Below are positions 1 to 6,522 of a stretch of DNA of 10,284 nucleotides, in pieces (the stretch's first letter is position 1; every line of letters starts with the position of its first letter). The stretch comes from DATLCI01 sp046714215 (GTDB lineage Bacteria; Acidobacteriota; Terriglobia; Terriglobales; Acidobacteriaceae): assembly GCA_046714215.1 (NCBI GenBank), contig JBKKBM010000252.1, forward strand, positions 1 through 10,284, written 5' to 3'. The translations under genes and the position numbers were made by a program. The notes under the pieces are model-generated. The model did no database searches and was not told the origin of the DNA. It saw only the letters and a program-made list of their open reading frames with translations.

Positions 1-2
1 TT

Positions 3-1394
3 CCCAACAACAACATCTTCAAGATCCAGGTGAACGGGTTCTCGAACGGATTTCAGATGCTGCAGGACGCGAGCAGCCGCCTGATCTACACCTTCGATGA
101 CGGCCTCATGGGTGTGGGCGCGTATCCGACGGCGAAGCTGCATGTCGAGGCGCCGGCCTCGGCGACGATTCCGGCGTTGAAAGTGGCGTCGCAGGGGTCG
201 CTGGCGAATAATGAGATCATCCGGGCGCAGATCAATGGACTCACGAACGGCTTCCGCATGTTCCAGGATGCGGGCAGCAACGTACGCTACACCTTTGAGA
301 ACGGCAACATGGGCATCGGGACCAGTGCGCCTACCTCGCGCCTGGAGGTGGTCGACAGTGTTGCTACCCAGACCGCCAAGTTCGTCACGAACGCCGCCGG
401 TGTGAGCGAGCCTTCCGTTGGGGTGCCGCCCCCGGCGGCCATCCGCGGTGATGCTACCTCGACCTCGTTAGTGACCGCCGGTGTCCTCGGTGTAAGTTCC
501 GCCGCCACCGGCCGCGGCGTGCTGGGTATGAGTCTTTCCAGTTCAGGATTTAATGCCGGCGTTTTCGGCCAGGCCGCCAGCAGTCAGGACGGCACCGGCG
601 TTTGGGGTGAAGCCCGCAGTTTGACCGGTGATGCCCAGGGTGTCTTTGGTCGTTCCTATAGCGCCACCGGCACCGGAGTTCTAGGCGAGGCCATTTCCGC
701 TTCCGGCGACGCCGTCGGCGTCGCGGGAATCTCCCGTGCTGCGGGTGGTACCGGCGTGCTGGGAGAGGTCACCGCCAGCACTGGTGAAAATTATGGCATC
801 TCCGGGCGGGTCATAGGTTCCACCAGTACTGCCTCCACCGCCGGCATGTTCATCAACAACGGCTCGGGCAGCCTGCTGTTGGGGCGCACGAGCACCGCAA
901 CTAACACCCAGAACGTTTTTCGCATCGACACCACCGGCAAAGGATTCTTTAACGGCGGTACCCAGACCGGGGGCGCAGACTTCGCCGAGTCCGTCGCAGT
1001 GAAGGACGAGAAGTCTGCCTATCAACCGGGCGACTTGATTGCCATTGACACCACTGGCACGCGCCGCTTTGCCAAGTCGGCTGCCGCCTATTCCACGTTG
1101 GTCGCGGGCATTTATTCCACCAAGCCGGGCATCCTGGCCACGCCCCATACCATGGACGATCCGCGTATCGCCCAGCAAGAGATTCCGCTGGCGATAGTAG
1201 GCATCGTGCCCTGCAAGGTGTCGAACGAGAATGGCGTCATCAAAGCCGGCGACCTGCTGGTCTCATCCTCGCGAGAAGGCTATGCCATGAAAGGTACCGA
1301 CCGGAAGCGCATGAATGGCGCCGTCGTAGGCAAAGCTTTGCAGGATATGAACGGGACCACGGGCGTGATCGAAGTATTGGTCAGCTTGCAGTAA
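3..1394 (+). CDS. Repetitive fibre-like, probably exported protein (5' end outside window)
   Basis: The frame is open to the left edge (codons PNNNIFKIQ precede the GTG at 30), so the gene is truncated at its 5' end and the GTG is an internal Val codon. Three regions are visible. First, two copies of a 67-residue repeat start at about nt 6 and nt 207; each has N-G-F/L-x-N-G-F-x-M, then Y-T-F-x-x-G and M-G-[VI]-G. Second, nt 475-810 encode about nine short turns of 12-14 residues, each opening with G-[VIL]-x-G (GVLG, GVFG, GVWG, GISG) and rich in Ser, Thr and Ala. Third, a C-terminal domain begins near nt 965 with GADFAES, followed by a PGDLIAID-type strand and VAGIYSTKPG. This layout resembles tail-fibre or stalk-like surface proteins with a folded, possibly chaperone-like C-terminal domain; that resemblance is from memory, not a search. 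A terminator follows directly, so the gene is not co-transcribed with gatC. Function unknown. Confidence 0.75.
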   Translation, partial: PNNNIFKIQVNGFSNGFQMLQDASSRLIYTFDDGLMGVGAYPTAKLHVEAPASATIPALKVASQGSLANNEIIRAQINGLTNGFRMFQDAGSNVRYTFENGNMGIGTSAPTSRLEVVDSVATQTAKFVTNAAGVSEPSVGVPPPAAIRGDATSTSLVTAGVLGVSSAATGRGVLGMSLSSSGFNAGVFGQAASSQDGTGVWGEARSLTGDAQGVFGRSYSATGTGVLGEAISASGDAVGVAGISRAAGGTGVLGEVTASTGENYGISGRVIGSTSTASTAGMFINNGSGSLLLGRTSTATNTQNVFRIDTTGKGFFNGGTQTGGADFAESVAVKDEKSAYQPGDLIAIDTTGTRRFAKSAAAYSTLVAGIYSTKPGILATPHTMDDPRIAQQEIPLAIVGIVPCKVSNENGVIKAGDLLVSSSREGYAMKGTDRKRMNGAVVGKALQDMNGTTGVIEVLVSLQ

Positions 1395-1412
1395 CTTGAC
1401 CAGGTCTTTCCC

Positions 1413-1440
1413 TGGCGGCCTTCCCGGCCGCCATTTTTTT
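1413..1440 (+). terminator. Rho-independent terminator of the fibre-like gene
   Basis: A perfect stem of TGGCGGCC (1413-1420) with GGCCGCCA (1426-1433) encloses a 5-nt loop (TTCCC) and is followed at once by seven T residues (1434-1440). It lies 18 nt after the stop codon at 1392-1394. It should insulate the fibre-like gene from gatC, whose own promoter lies just downstream. Confidence 0.9.
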
Positions 1441-1453
1441 GTGCGTGAGAAGT

Positions 1454-1459
1454 TATACT
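1454..1459 (+). promoter_or_regulatory. -10 hexamer of gatCA promoter, leaderless type
   Basis: TATACT matches the sigma-70 -10 consensus in five of six positions and ends 8 nt before the gatC ATG at 1468. Transcription would start at or within a base or two of the start codon. No good -35 is visible in the T-rich terminator tail upstream, and no Shine-Dalgarno fits between hexamer and ATG. Confidence 0.55.
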
Positions 1460-1467
1460 GGATCTTC

Positions 1468-1794
1468 ATGTCCGTTACCCTGAAAGAAGTCGCTTACGTC
1501 GCCGACCTTGCCAATCTTGACCTCGCGGCCGCAGAACGCGAGCGCATGGTCAAAGACCTGAATGCCATCCTCGGGTTCATAGACCAACTGAATGAGCTGG
1601 ACACCACCAACGTGACCCCCATGGCGCAAGTGATGGCGGGTGCCTCAGGTCAGCCCGGCAGTCAGGCGCTCGCCTATGCCCGTCGTCCGGACGATGCTGT
1701 TGCGCACCCGTCATTACCCCATGAGAACGCCATGCAGAATGCGCCAGCCAGGAATCCTGACTTCTTCAAAGTACCGAAAGTGATCGAGCGCTGA
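1468..1794 (+). CDS. gatC: Asp/Glu-tRNA(Asn/Gln) amidotransferase subunit C
   Basis: GatC is the small subunit of the GatCAB amidotransferase, which turns Glu-tRNA(Gln) and Asp-tRNA(Asn) into the amidated forms in the cytoplasm; it wraps around GatA and steadies the GatA-GatB interface. The 108-residue product fits the family length. The N-terminal helix VAYVADLANLDL and the C-terminal stretch QNAPARNPDFFKVPKVIE are typical GatC segments. I chose the ATG at 1468 rather than the upstream GTG/ATG positions in the same frame, because those lie inside the preceding terminator and the -10 box sits at 1454-1459. gatA begins 6 nt after the stop, so the two are one operon. The middle segment (about residues 50-70, MAQVMAGASGQPGSQ) is Gly/Ser/Gln-rich and unremarkable. 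gatB is not in the window. Confidence 0.95.
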   Translation: MSVTLKEVAYVADLANLDLAAAERERMVKDLNAILGFIDQLNELDTTNVTPMAQVMAGASGQPGSQALAYARRPDDAVAHPSLPHENAMQNAPARNPDFFKVPKVIER

Positions 1795-1800
1795 CCGGAG

Positions 1801-3258
1801 ATGGATATCAAGTCCCTCAACCCGCTCACGATCGCTTCCACGCGCACCGCCGTGGAGCAACGGCAGATCACGGCCAGTACGCTCGTCGAGGGCTTCTATC
1901 AGAAGATTGAAGCGGAAGACAAGGACGTGGGCGCCTATCTCACGCTGTGCCAGGAGCGGGCCGCGGCCCAGGCAGCGCGCATCGACGCGCTGGCCGACAA
2001 AGGTGGGCCCTTGCCGCCGCTGGCCGGTGTACCCATCGCGCTGAAGGATGTCCTCTCCACCAAAGGAACGCGCACTACCGCGGGATCGAAGATACTGGAG
2101 AACTACATTCCTGCCTACGACGGCACCGTGGTGCGCCGCCTGGAAGAAGCTGGCGCCATAATCCTGGGCAAGCTGAATTGCGACGAATTCGCCATGGGAT
2201 CCTCGAATGAGAACTCAGCCTATGGCCCCGTGCGTAATCCGCGGGACTTGTCGCGGGTGCCGGGAGGCTCGAGCGGTGGTTCCGCCGCAGCCGTCGCAGC
2301 CGGCACGGCGGTCGATGAACTCGGCTCCGATACCGGCGGCTCCATCCGCCAGCCCGCCGCGTTTTGCGGAGTCGTCGGCCTGATGCCGACGTATGGCCGC
2401 GTCTCTCGTTATGGGCTGATCGCGTTTGCGTCTTCGCTCGACAAGGTCGGCCCTTTTACGAAGTCGGTCAGTGATGCCGCGCTCCTGTTGCAACAGATGG
2501 CGGGCCGCGACCCCATGGATTCGACCTCCGCCGCGGTGCCCGTGCCTGACTACACGCAGGAGATCGGCAAGCCGATGCAGGGGCTCCGCATCGGAGTACC
2601 CAGGGAATATTTCGGCGAAGGGCTTGATCCCGAAGTCCGTCGTGCCGTAGAAGCTTCCATCCAGAAGCTCGCCGCCGCCGGATGCGAGGTCAAAGACATC
2701 TCGCTGCCGCACACCCGCTACGCCATCCCCACTTACTACGTGATCGCCACCGCCGAGGCTTCGTCCAACCTCGCACGCTTTGACGGAGTGCGCTACGGCT
2801 ATCGCAGTAAGGACGCGAAGACTCTTTCAGCGATGTACCGTAAGAGTCGCGACGAAGGTTTTGGTCCCGAAGTGAAGCGGCGCATCATGCTCGGCACCTA
2901 TGCCCTCAGCGCCGGATACTACGACGCGTATTACATCAAGGCGCAACGCGTGCGTGCGCTTATCGCGCAGGATTTCACCGATGCCTTTGCCCAGGTAGAC
3001 GCCATCGTCACACCTACCACCCCCACGCCCGCTTTTAAGCTGGGGGAGAAGGCCGATGACCCGCTTGCCATGTATCTGGCAGACATCTACACCGTGACCG
3101 CTTCGCTCGCGGGTATTCCCGGAATCTCCGTACCGTGCGGCGTTTCCGCGGAGAAATTGCCCATCGGGCTGCAGATACTGGGCCGGCACTTCGACGAAGC
3201 CACCGTCTTGCGCGTCGCGCATGCCATAGAACACGGCAACGCGCAGGCACAGGCCTGA
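1801..3258 (+). CDS. gatA: Asp/Glu-tRNA(Asn/Gln) amidotransferase subunit A
   Basis: GatA is the amidase-signature subunit that releases ammonia from glutamine (or asparagine) for transfer by GatB to the misacylated tRNA. The 485-residue protein is full length. The Ser-cisSer-Lys triad is intact: K82 in ALKDV, S157 in the GGSSGGS loop and S181 in SDTGGSIRQPA. These are offset by 3 from the K79/S154/S178 numbering of S. aureus GatA as I recall it. DEFAMGSSNENSAYG (about 128-142) and the C-terminal GIPGISVPCG and GLQILG motifs are also typical. One oddity is M195 in VGLMPTYGRVSRYG, where the family nearly always has Lys. The ATG at 1801 follows gatC by 6 nt, and a GGAG touches the ATG, too close to be an ideal ribosome binding site; translational coupling from gatC is likely. 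GatB is needed for activity and must be encoded elsewhere. Confidence 0.97.
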   Translation: MDIKSLNPLTIASTRTAVEQRQITASTLVEGFYQKIEAEDKDVGAYLTLCQERAAAQAARIDALADKGGPLPPLAGVPIALKDVLSTKGTRTTAGSKILENYIPAYDGTVVRRLEEAGAIILGKLNCDEFAMGSSNENSAYGPVRNPRDLSRVPGGSSGGSAAAVAAGTAVDELGSDTGGSIRQPAAFCGVVGLMPTYGRVSRYGLIAFASSLDKVGPFTKSVSDAALLLQQMAGRDPMDSTSAAVPVPDYTQEIGKPMQGLRIGVPREYFGEGLDPEVRRAVEASIQKLAAAGCEVKDISLPHTRYAIPTYYVIATAEASSNLARFDGVRYGYRSKDAKTLSAMYRKSRDEGFGPEVKRRIMLGTYALSAGYYDAYYIKAQRVRALIAQDFTDAFAQVDAIVTPTTPTPAFKLGEKADDPLAMYLADIYTVTASLAGIPGISVPCGVSAEKLPIGLQILGRHFDEATVLRVAHAIEHGNAQAQA

Positions 3259-3359
3259 GCCGCATTGCCCGGGATTATGGCGGCCGCAGGAGCAAAATAT
3301 TTTCCTTCAAGCTTAGTTTTCCCAAGCTGGTTTCCAATGCTGCTGGTTTTTCAATGCTG

Positions 3360-3366
3360 AAGGAGG
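3360..3366 (+). promoter_or_regulatory. Strong Shine-Dalgarno of the Lys-rich secreted protein
   Basis: AAGGAGG lies 6 nt before the ATG at 3373, a near-perfect anti-16S match. It contrasts with most genes in this window, which have no recognisable Shine-Dalgarno. It fixes the start codon and suggests high translation. Confidence 0.85.
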
Positions 3367-3372
3367 ATACAC

Positions 3373-3738
3373 ATGAGATCGGTTCATAAGTTCTCCCTGG
3401 TTGTTCTTTTGACCGTAGCGCTCGCCACCCCCAGCGCCTTCGCCCAAGGCAAAGGCAAGGGGCAAGGGAAGGGAACGGGCACAGGCACGGCTGCGGGCAG
3501 CGGGCATAGTGCCGACCACGGCCCCGGTACCACGCCGGCAGGCTACGAAAAAGGCAAGAAGACAGGCTGGGGCGAGTGCGATGTGCCGCCCGGCCAGGCG
3601 CGTCCACTCCATTGCACTGACAAGGCGAAGGAACACGCGAAGGACAAAGCAAAAGACAAGATGGAAAACAAAGAACACAAGGACAAGGCTAAGGAAAAAG
3701 CCAAAGCCAAGGCTGCCAAGTCCAAGGGCAAAGCCTGA
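3373..3738 (+). CDS. Small secreted Gly/Lys-rich protein, unknown function
   Basis: The 121-residue product has a clear Sec signal peptide: MRSVHK, a hydrophobic core of about residues 7-18, and a probable cleavage after A22-F-A24. The mature protein has three parts. Residues 25-50 are Gly/Lys/Thr-rich (GKGKGQGKGTGTG). Residues 56-81 form a short block, AGYEKGKKTGWGECDVPPG plus LHC, with two Cys (C69, C81) that could form a disulfide. Residues 82-121 are Lys/Ala/Glu repeats (KAKEHAKDKAKDK, KEKAKAKAAKSKGK), probably a highly charged helix resembling histone H1 tails. I recall G-W-x-x-C-D-x-P-P-G-like blocks in small exported proteins of Acidobacteriota and Proteobacteria, but cannot name a family. 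The start is fixed by the AAGGAGG at 3360-3366. The gene converges on the FmdE-like gene with only 9 bp between stop codons and no visible terminator. The 114 bp between gatA and this gene holds no clear terminator or promoter. Confidence 0.85.
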   Translation: MRSVHKFSLVVLLTVALATPSAFAQGKGKGQGKGTGTGTAAGSGHSADHGPGTTPAGYEKGKKTGWGECDVPPGQARPLHCTDKAKEHAKDKAKDKMENKEHKDKAKEKAKAKAAKSKGKA

Positions 3739-3747
3739 GCTGCTGGC

Positions 3748-4329
3748 CTACGCCGGAGTGTAATAACTTTCGCCCGAGCAGGCGCGGCAGAGCACCTGAT
3801 CTCCGCGCCTGACCTCGCGGCGGAATTGGATGGTTTCACCACAACGCGCACACTCTACGCGCTCGCCCTTGTAGCCCGGCATCTCTTCCGGCGGCAGTTC
3901 GACTTTCACCCACTGCGTCTCGAACAGATCTTCGCCGCGCATCTCGCGATAGGCCTGCATCTGCTGCTGATTCTTAGTGGGCAGGGCGGGATACATCGTC
4001 TTGGCCAATTCTTTAGAGCTTTCCTTCGCCGCCACCCGGATGGCGCGCCCATCTTGCAGGTCGATGAACGTTGCCGCCATCTTGCCCCAATCACGAAATT
4101 TCAATGCACGCTTGCCCAGCCGGCAGCCCGTGACCACACCGATCGCGTCCGTGGCGCAGCGATCGATCTCGACATACGTCACAATGCGCTTGCGGTCTTT
4201 TCCTTGCGGCTCGGCGATGCCCAGTTTTTCCAGTCCTAACATCGCCATGCGAACGCCCAGCACCTGGCCCGCGCACAGGTGCCCGTGCGCCACTTCGGCA
4301 TCTTTCAGGTATTCGTCTAAAGACTTCAT
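3748..4329 (-). CDS. FmdE-family protein with C-terminal zinc finger
   Basis: The 193-residue product has the FmdE fold signature: HGHLCAGQVLGVRM (residues 15-28, ligand candidates H15, H17, C19) and DRCATDAIGVVTGCRLGKRAL (about 56-76, C58 and C69). A C-terminal four-Cys zinc finger follows (C160, C163, C181, C184; C-x2-C-x17-C-x2-C). FmdE was named from the formylmethanofuran dehydrogenase (molybdenum) operon of methanogens, but most bacterial members live in genomes without that enzyme and their role is not settled; metal or molybdenum-enzyme metabolism is the usual suggestion. Nothing in this window is a molybdoenzyme. The protein has no signal peptide and is probably cytoplasmic. The start at 4329 is the first ATG; a weak GAAAG lies 7 nt upstream. 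The gene is divergent from the DUF721 gene across 41 bp, so the two may share a control region. Confidence 0.85.
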   Translation of the reverse strand: MKSLDEYLKDAEVAHGHLCAGQVLGVRMAMLGLEKLGIAEPQGKDRKRIVTYVEIDRCATDAIGVVTGCRLGKRALKFRDWGKMAATFIDLQDGRAIRVAAKESSKELAKTMYPALPTKNQQQMQAYREMRGEDLFETQWVKVELPPEEMPGYKGERVECARCGETIQFRREVRRGDQVLCRACSGESYYTPA

Positions 4330-4354
4330 GTAGAAGCTTTCATTTCCATCCTGC

Positions 4355-4360
4355 TACCAT
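4355..4360 (+). promoter_or_regulatory. Putative -10 of the DUF721 gene within a 41-bp divergent promoter region
   Basis: TACCAT ends 10 nt before the ATG at 4371, the same spacing as at other genes here, so the transcript would be nearly leaderless. The complement of the overlapping ACCATA (4356-4361) reads TATGGT and could serve the FmdE-like gene on the minus strand, giving overlapping back-to-back promoters. The -35 regions are not recognisable. Confidence 0.35.
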
Positions 4361-4370
4361 AAACTTCCTA

Positions 4371-4679
4371 ATGAAAGACCGTGAGATGCATCCTATCAGC
4401 GCCGGCCTGGGTTCGGTGAAGGCCAAGCTGCTGGCCGCAGTGCCGCCGGAAGAGGCGCCGCTGGTCGCATGGCAGTGGGTCTGCGGCCAGCGCGTGGTGG
4501 AAAACGCCCGCGCGGTGGCTTACGCTGACCAGGTGCTGACCGTCATCGTCCCCGACGATGGCTGGCGCCGCGAACTTACCGGCATGGCCGCGTCTTATGT
4601 AGCCCGCATCAACCAGATCCTGCCCAAGGGGTTGAAGGTAAAAAGGATCAGCTTCGAGAAAAAGGCTGCCGCTAATTAG
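4371..4679 (+). CDS. DUF721 / DciA-like protein
   Basis: The 102-residue product matches the DUF721 pattern: VAWQWVCGQRVVENARAVAYADQVLTVIV, with W34/W36 and the V-G-like turn, then DDGWRRELTGMAASYVARINQIL (W65). DUF721 includes DciA, which loads the replicative helicase DnaB in bacteria that lack DnaC/DnaI. Whether this short member does that job is inference, since the family also contains proteins of unproven role and dnaA or gyr genes are not adjacent. There is no signal peptide. The ATG at 4371 is favoured over the in-frame ATG at 4386 because the -10-like TACCAT lies 10 nt upstream of it. The gene's last 8 nt overlap the end of the convergent secreted-protein gene. Confidence 0.75.
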   Translation: MKDREMHPISAGLGSVKAKLLAAVPPEEAPLVAWQWVCGQRVVENARAVAYADQVLTVIVPDDGWRRELTGMAASYVARINQILPKGLKVKRISFEKKAAAN

Positions 4680-5337
4680 GCTCTTCTGTCTCTTCGCCGC
4701 TATCGGACGGGATCTCGACTGACTGGCCACGGATGTTGAAACTCAATTTCTCTCCCCCCACCGGTTCGAAAACCACGCGCATGGGCTGCCGCAGCCACTC
4801 CGGGCGAGCGCACTCAGAGTTGGGCAGGTCCCCCACCTTGGCTCCGCCCAAAAGCTTTTTCACCACCGGCTTGCGCCGGCCCACCTGCATCACCATGGCA
4901 TACAGCTTTTCATTGTCGGCGACGCCGCAGTAGGCCACGAAGTCGCGATACCAAGCCGCCTCCGAGTAGAACGAATCGAACTCCGGCAGGGTCAGCTTGC
5001 TGATGCGCGCGGTCTGGCGGTTCACCATAACCCACGCGCCGGGCTGCCACTTCCATTTGGGCGCCGTCTCCGTGGGTAGCATGTCATTCAACCGGTGGGC
5101 CTCGCGCACCACGAACAGCTGCTGCGTGATGTTATGGCTCTCACCGGTGCTGAAAAACTTCACCTCGCCGTTCACCAGGAGAGGACGCACCTTCAGCTCC
5201 AGCGTTTTTTCCTCTTGTGCGCCCACCAGCCACTTCACTGTCATCCAGCGACCGAAGTTGACGACCTTGGCTTTGGCCGCCACCGGCAACGCGGCCAGGC
5301 ACAGCGCCAAGCCCAAAATGGAACAAAGTCTTCGCAT
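4672..5337 (-). CDS. Secreted protein of unknown family
   Basis: The 221-residue product begins with a Sec signal peptide (MRRLCSILGL, hydrophobic to about residue 20, probable cleavage after A21-K-A23). The mature part is a mixed alpha/beta-looking domain of about 185 residues with many Trp and aromatic residues (W31, W36, W95, W97, W102, W129), two Cys (C137, C176; possible disulfide) and an acidic tail (SGEETEEPN). I do not recognise the family, though the pattern VKWLVG...LELKVRPLLVNGEVK...FVVREAHRLND looks like something conserved rather than random. It is probably periplasmic or surface-exposed. I chose the ATG at 5337 over the GTG two codons upstream at 5343: it gives a clean signal peptide, and the -10-like TAGGCT lies 6 nt before it. 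It converges on the DUF721 gene, sharing the palindromic CTAATTAG at the stops. Confidence 0.8.
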   Translation of the reverse strand: MRRLCSILGLALCLAALPVAAKAKVVNFGRWMTVKWLVGAQEEKTLELKVRPLLVNGEVKFFSTGESHNITQQLFVVREAHRLNDMLPTETAPKWKWQPGAWVMVNRQTARISKLTLPEFDSFYSEAAWYRDFVAYCGVADNEKLYAMVMQVGRRKPVVKKLLGGAKVGDLPNSECARPEWLRQPMRVVFEPVGGEKLSFNIRGQSVEIPSDSGEETEEPN

Positions 5338-5343
5338 GACCAC

Positions 5344-5372
5344 AGCCTAAACCTTTCCTTTTCAATCGACAA
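5344..5372 (-). promoter_or_regulatory. Promoter of the secreted-protein gene, leaderless type
   Basis: On the minus strand TTGTCG (5367-5372) and TAGGCT (5344-5349) are 17 bp apart, the standard sigma-70 spacing. The -10 ends 6 nt before the ATG at 5337, so the transcript would begin at the start codon. This is the best -35/-10 pair in the window. Confidence 0.5.
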
Positions 5373-5489
5373 TCCAGAGTGTGCGCTACCGCACCGTGCA
5401 ACCTCCGGCGGCGATTCCTCGTCGGACTAAGTACAGTCGGTATCTCCGCAAGACCCGTACTTTTAGGCCCGACCCTTGGGGACAATCAC

Positions 5490-6455
5490 TTGCAGCGTCG
5501 CGCGCAGACCATCCTGGTAGTGGACGACAAGATTGACACCGTCCTGTTGCTGCGTGAGCTGCTGACCTCCCGCGGTTACCGGGTGATCACCGCTTCAGAG
5601 GCGGATGAGGCCGTGGAGGCCATTGCGACCGCGCGCCCTGATCTCATCCTGCTCGACGTCATCATGCCCGGACGTTCGGGCTATGAACTCTGCCGGGAAT
5701 TGAAGGCTGACCCCGCCCGCCGGCTTATCCCCGTGATCATGATCACCGGCCTTACGGATCGGGAAGACCGGGTTCGCGGCATCGAAGCCGGAGCGGACGA
5801 CTTCCTTAGCAAACCGCTCTATCCGGAAGAACTCTTCGCCCGCGTCCGGTCGCTGTTGAAACTCAAGGAATTCACCGACGAACTCGACAGTGCCGAAGGC
5901 GTGATCTTTTCGTTGGCCTTGGGCGTGGAAGCCCGCGACCCTTACACCGGCGACCACTGCGTCCGTCTCGCCCGCTACGCCAGCGACCTGGGCAAGCTGC
6001 TGCACCTGGATTACGACAGCATCGTGGCCCTGAAGCGCGGCGGCTACCTGCATGACTTGGGCAAAGTCTCCATCCCGGACGCTATCTTAAAAAAAGGTAC
6101 GTCCCTTTCCGCCGACGAATGGAAGGTGATGAAGCAGCACCCCGGGATCGGCGAACAGATCTGCGAGCCCATGCAGTCGCTCCGCAACGTCCTGCCCATC
6201 ATCCGCCATCACCACGAGCATTGGGACGGCTCCGGCTACCCCGACGGCCTTCGCGGGGAGGATATCCCGCTGCTGGCCCGCGCGCTGCAAACGGTGGACG
6301 TTTACGACGCCCTGACTACCGCGCGCCCCTACAAGCCGGCGCTTTCCCACGCGGAGACGGAGGCCACGATGCGCCAGGAGGCCGCCGATGGACTCTGGGA
6401 CCCCCGCATGGTGGACGAGTTTTTCAGCATGTTGCAGCATCAAAAGGCTGCCTGA
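5490..6455 (+). CDS. Response regulator with HD-GYP output domain (c-di-GMP phosphodiesterase)
   Basis: An N-terminal receiver domain (about residues 6-124) has acidic DD (12-13), phospho-acceptor D56 in LLDVIMP, T86 and K108 in SKPL, so it should be phosphorylated by a histidine kinase not present here. A short linker leads to an HD-GYP domain (about 135-315) with H188-D189, H218, H240-H242/H244 and GYP at 249-251, all the residues expected of an active, iron-binding c-di-GMP hydrolase. It would lower c-di-GMP in the cytoplasm; target processes are unknown. Start choice: the frame is open back to a GTG at 5379, but that adds 37 residues with no domain. I prefer TTG at 5490, which has GGGGA 7 nt upstream and starts two turns before the receiver. 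If GTG is used the protein is 358 residues. The secreted-protein gene is divergent upstream. Confidence 0.9.
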   Translation: MQRRAQTILVVDDKIDTVLLLRELLTSRGYRVITASEADEAVEAIATARPDLILLDVIMPGRSGYELCRELKADPARRLIPVIMITGLTDREDRVRGIEAGADDFLSKPLYPEELFARVRSLLKLKEFTDELDSAEGVIFSLALGVEARDPYTGDHCVRLARYASDLGKLLHLDYDSIVALKRGGYLHDLGKVSIPDAILKKGTSLSADEWKVMKQHPGIGEQICEPMQSLRNVLPIIRHHHEHWDGSGYPDGLRGEDIPLLARALQTVDVYDALTTARPYKPALSHAETEATMRQEAADGLWDPRMVDEFFSMLQHQKAA

Positions 6456-6495
6456 CCGCACGCTTGAGACCCAGCGTTGGACCACACAACCGCAG

Positions 6496-6501
6496 TACAA
6501 T
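6496..6501 (+). promoter_or_regulatory. -10-like hexamer of the glycosyltransferase gene
   Basis: TACAAT lies 21 nt before the ATG at 6523, giving a leader of about 15 nt. TTGGAC at 6477-6482 is only 13 bp upstream, too close for a standard -35, so support is weak. Confidence 0.3.
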
Positions 6502-6522
6502 GGCCTGCGTCTAACCCCGGGC

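Noticed and set aside
1..1394. Prophage tail module
   Set aside because: Only one fibre-like gene is present, followed by a terminator and the gatCA housekeeping operon; no capsid, terminase, lysis or integrase gene is visible.
3259..3284. GCCGC...GCGGC inverted repeat after gatA as a possible terminator
   Set aside because: Five base pairs with a loop of about 16 nt and no T tract; too weak to call.
3313..3678. Minus-strand open frames of 121-125 codons opposite the Lys-rich secreted protein
   Set aside because: They are complements of the GC- and Lys-codon-rich gene. The plus-strand frame has a signal peptide and a near-perfect Shine-Dalgarno.
5344..5489. Possible c-di-GMP riboswitch before the HD-GYP gene
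   Set aside because: The stretch is open in the HD-GYP frame and I could not find the conserved paired helices of a c-di-GMP aptamer.
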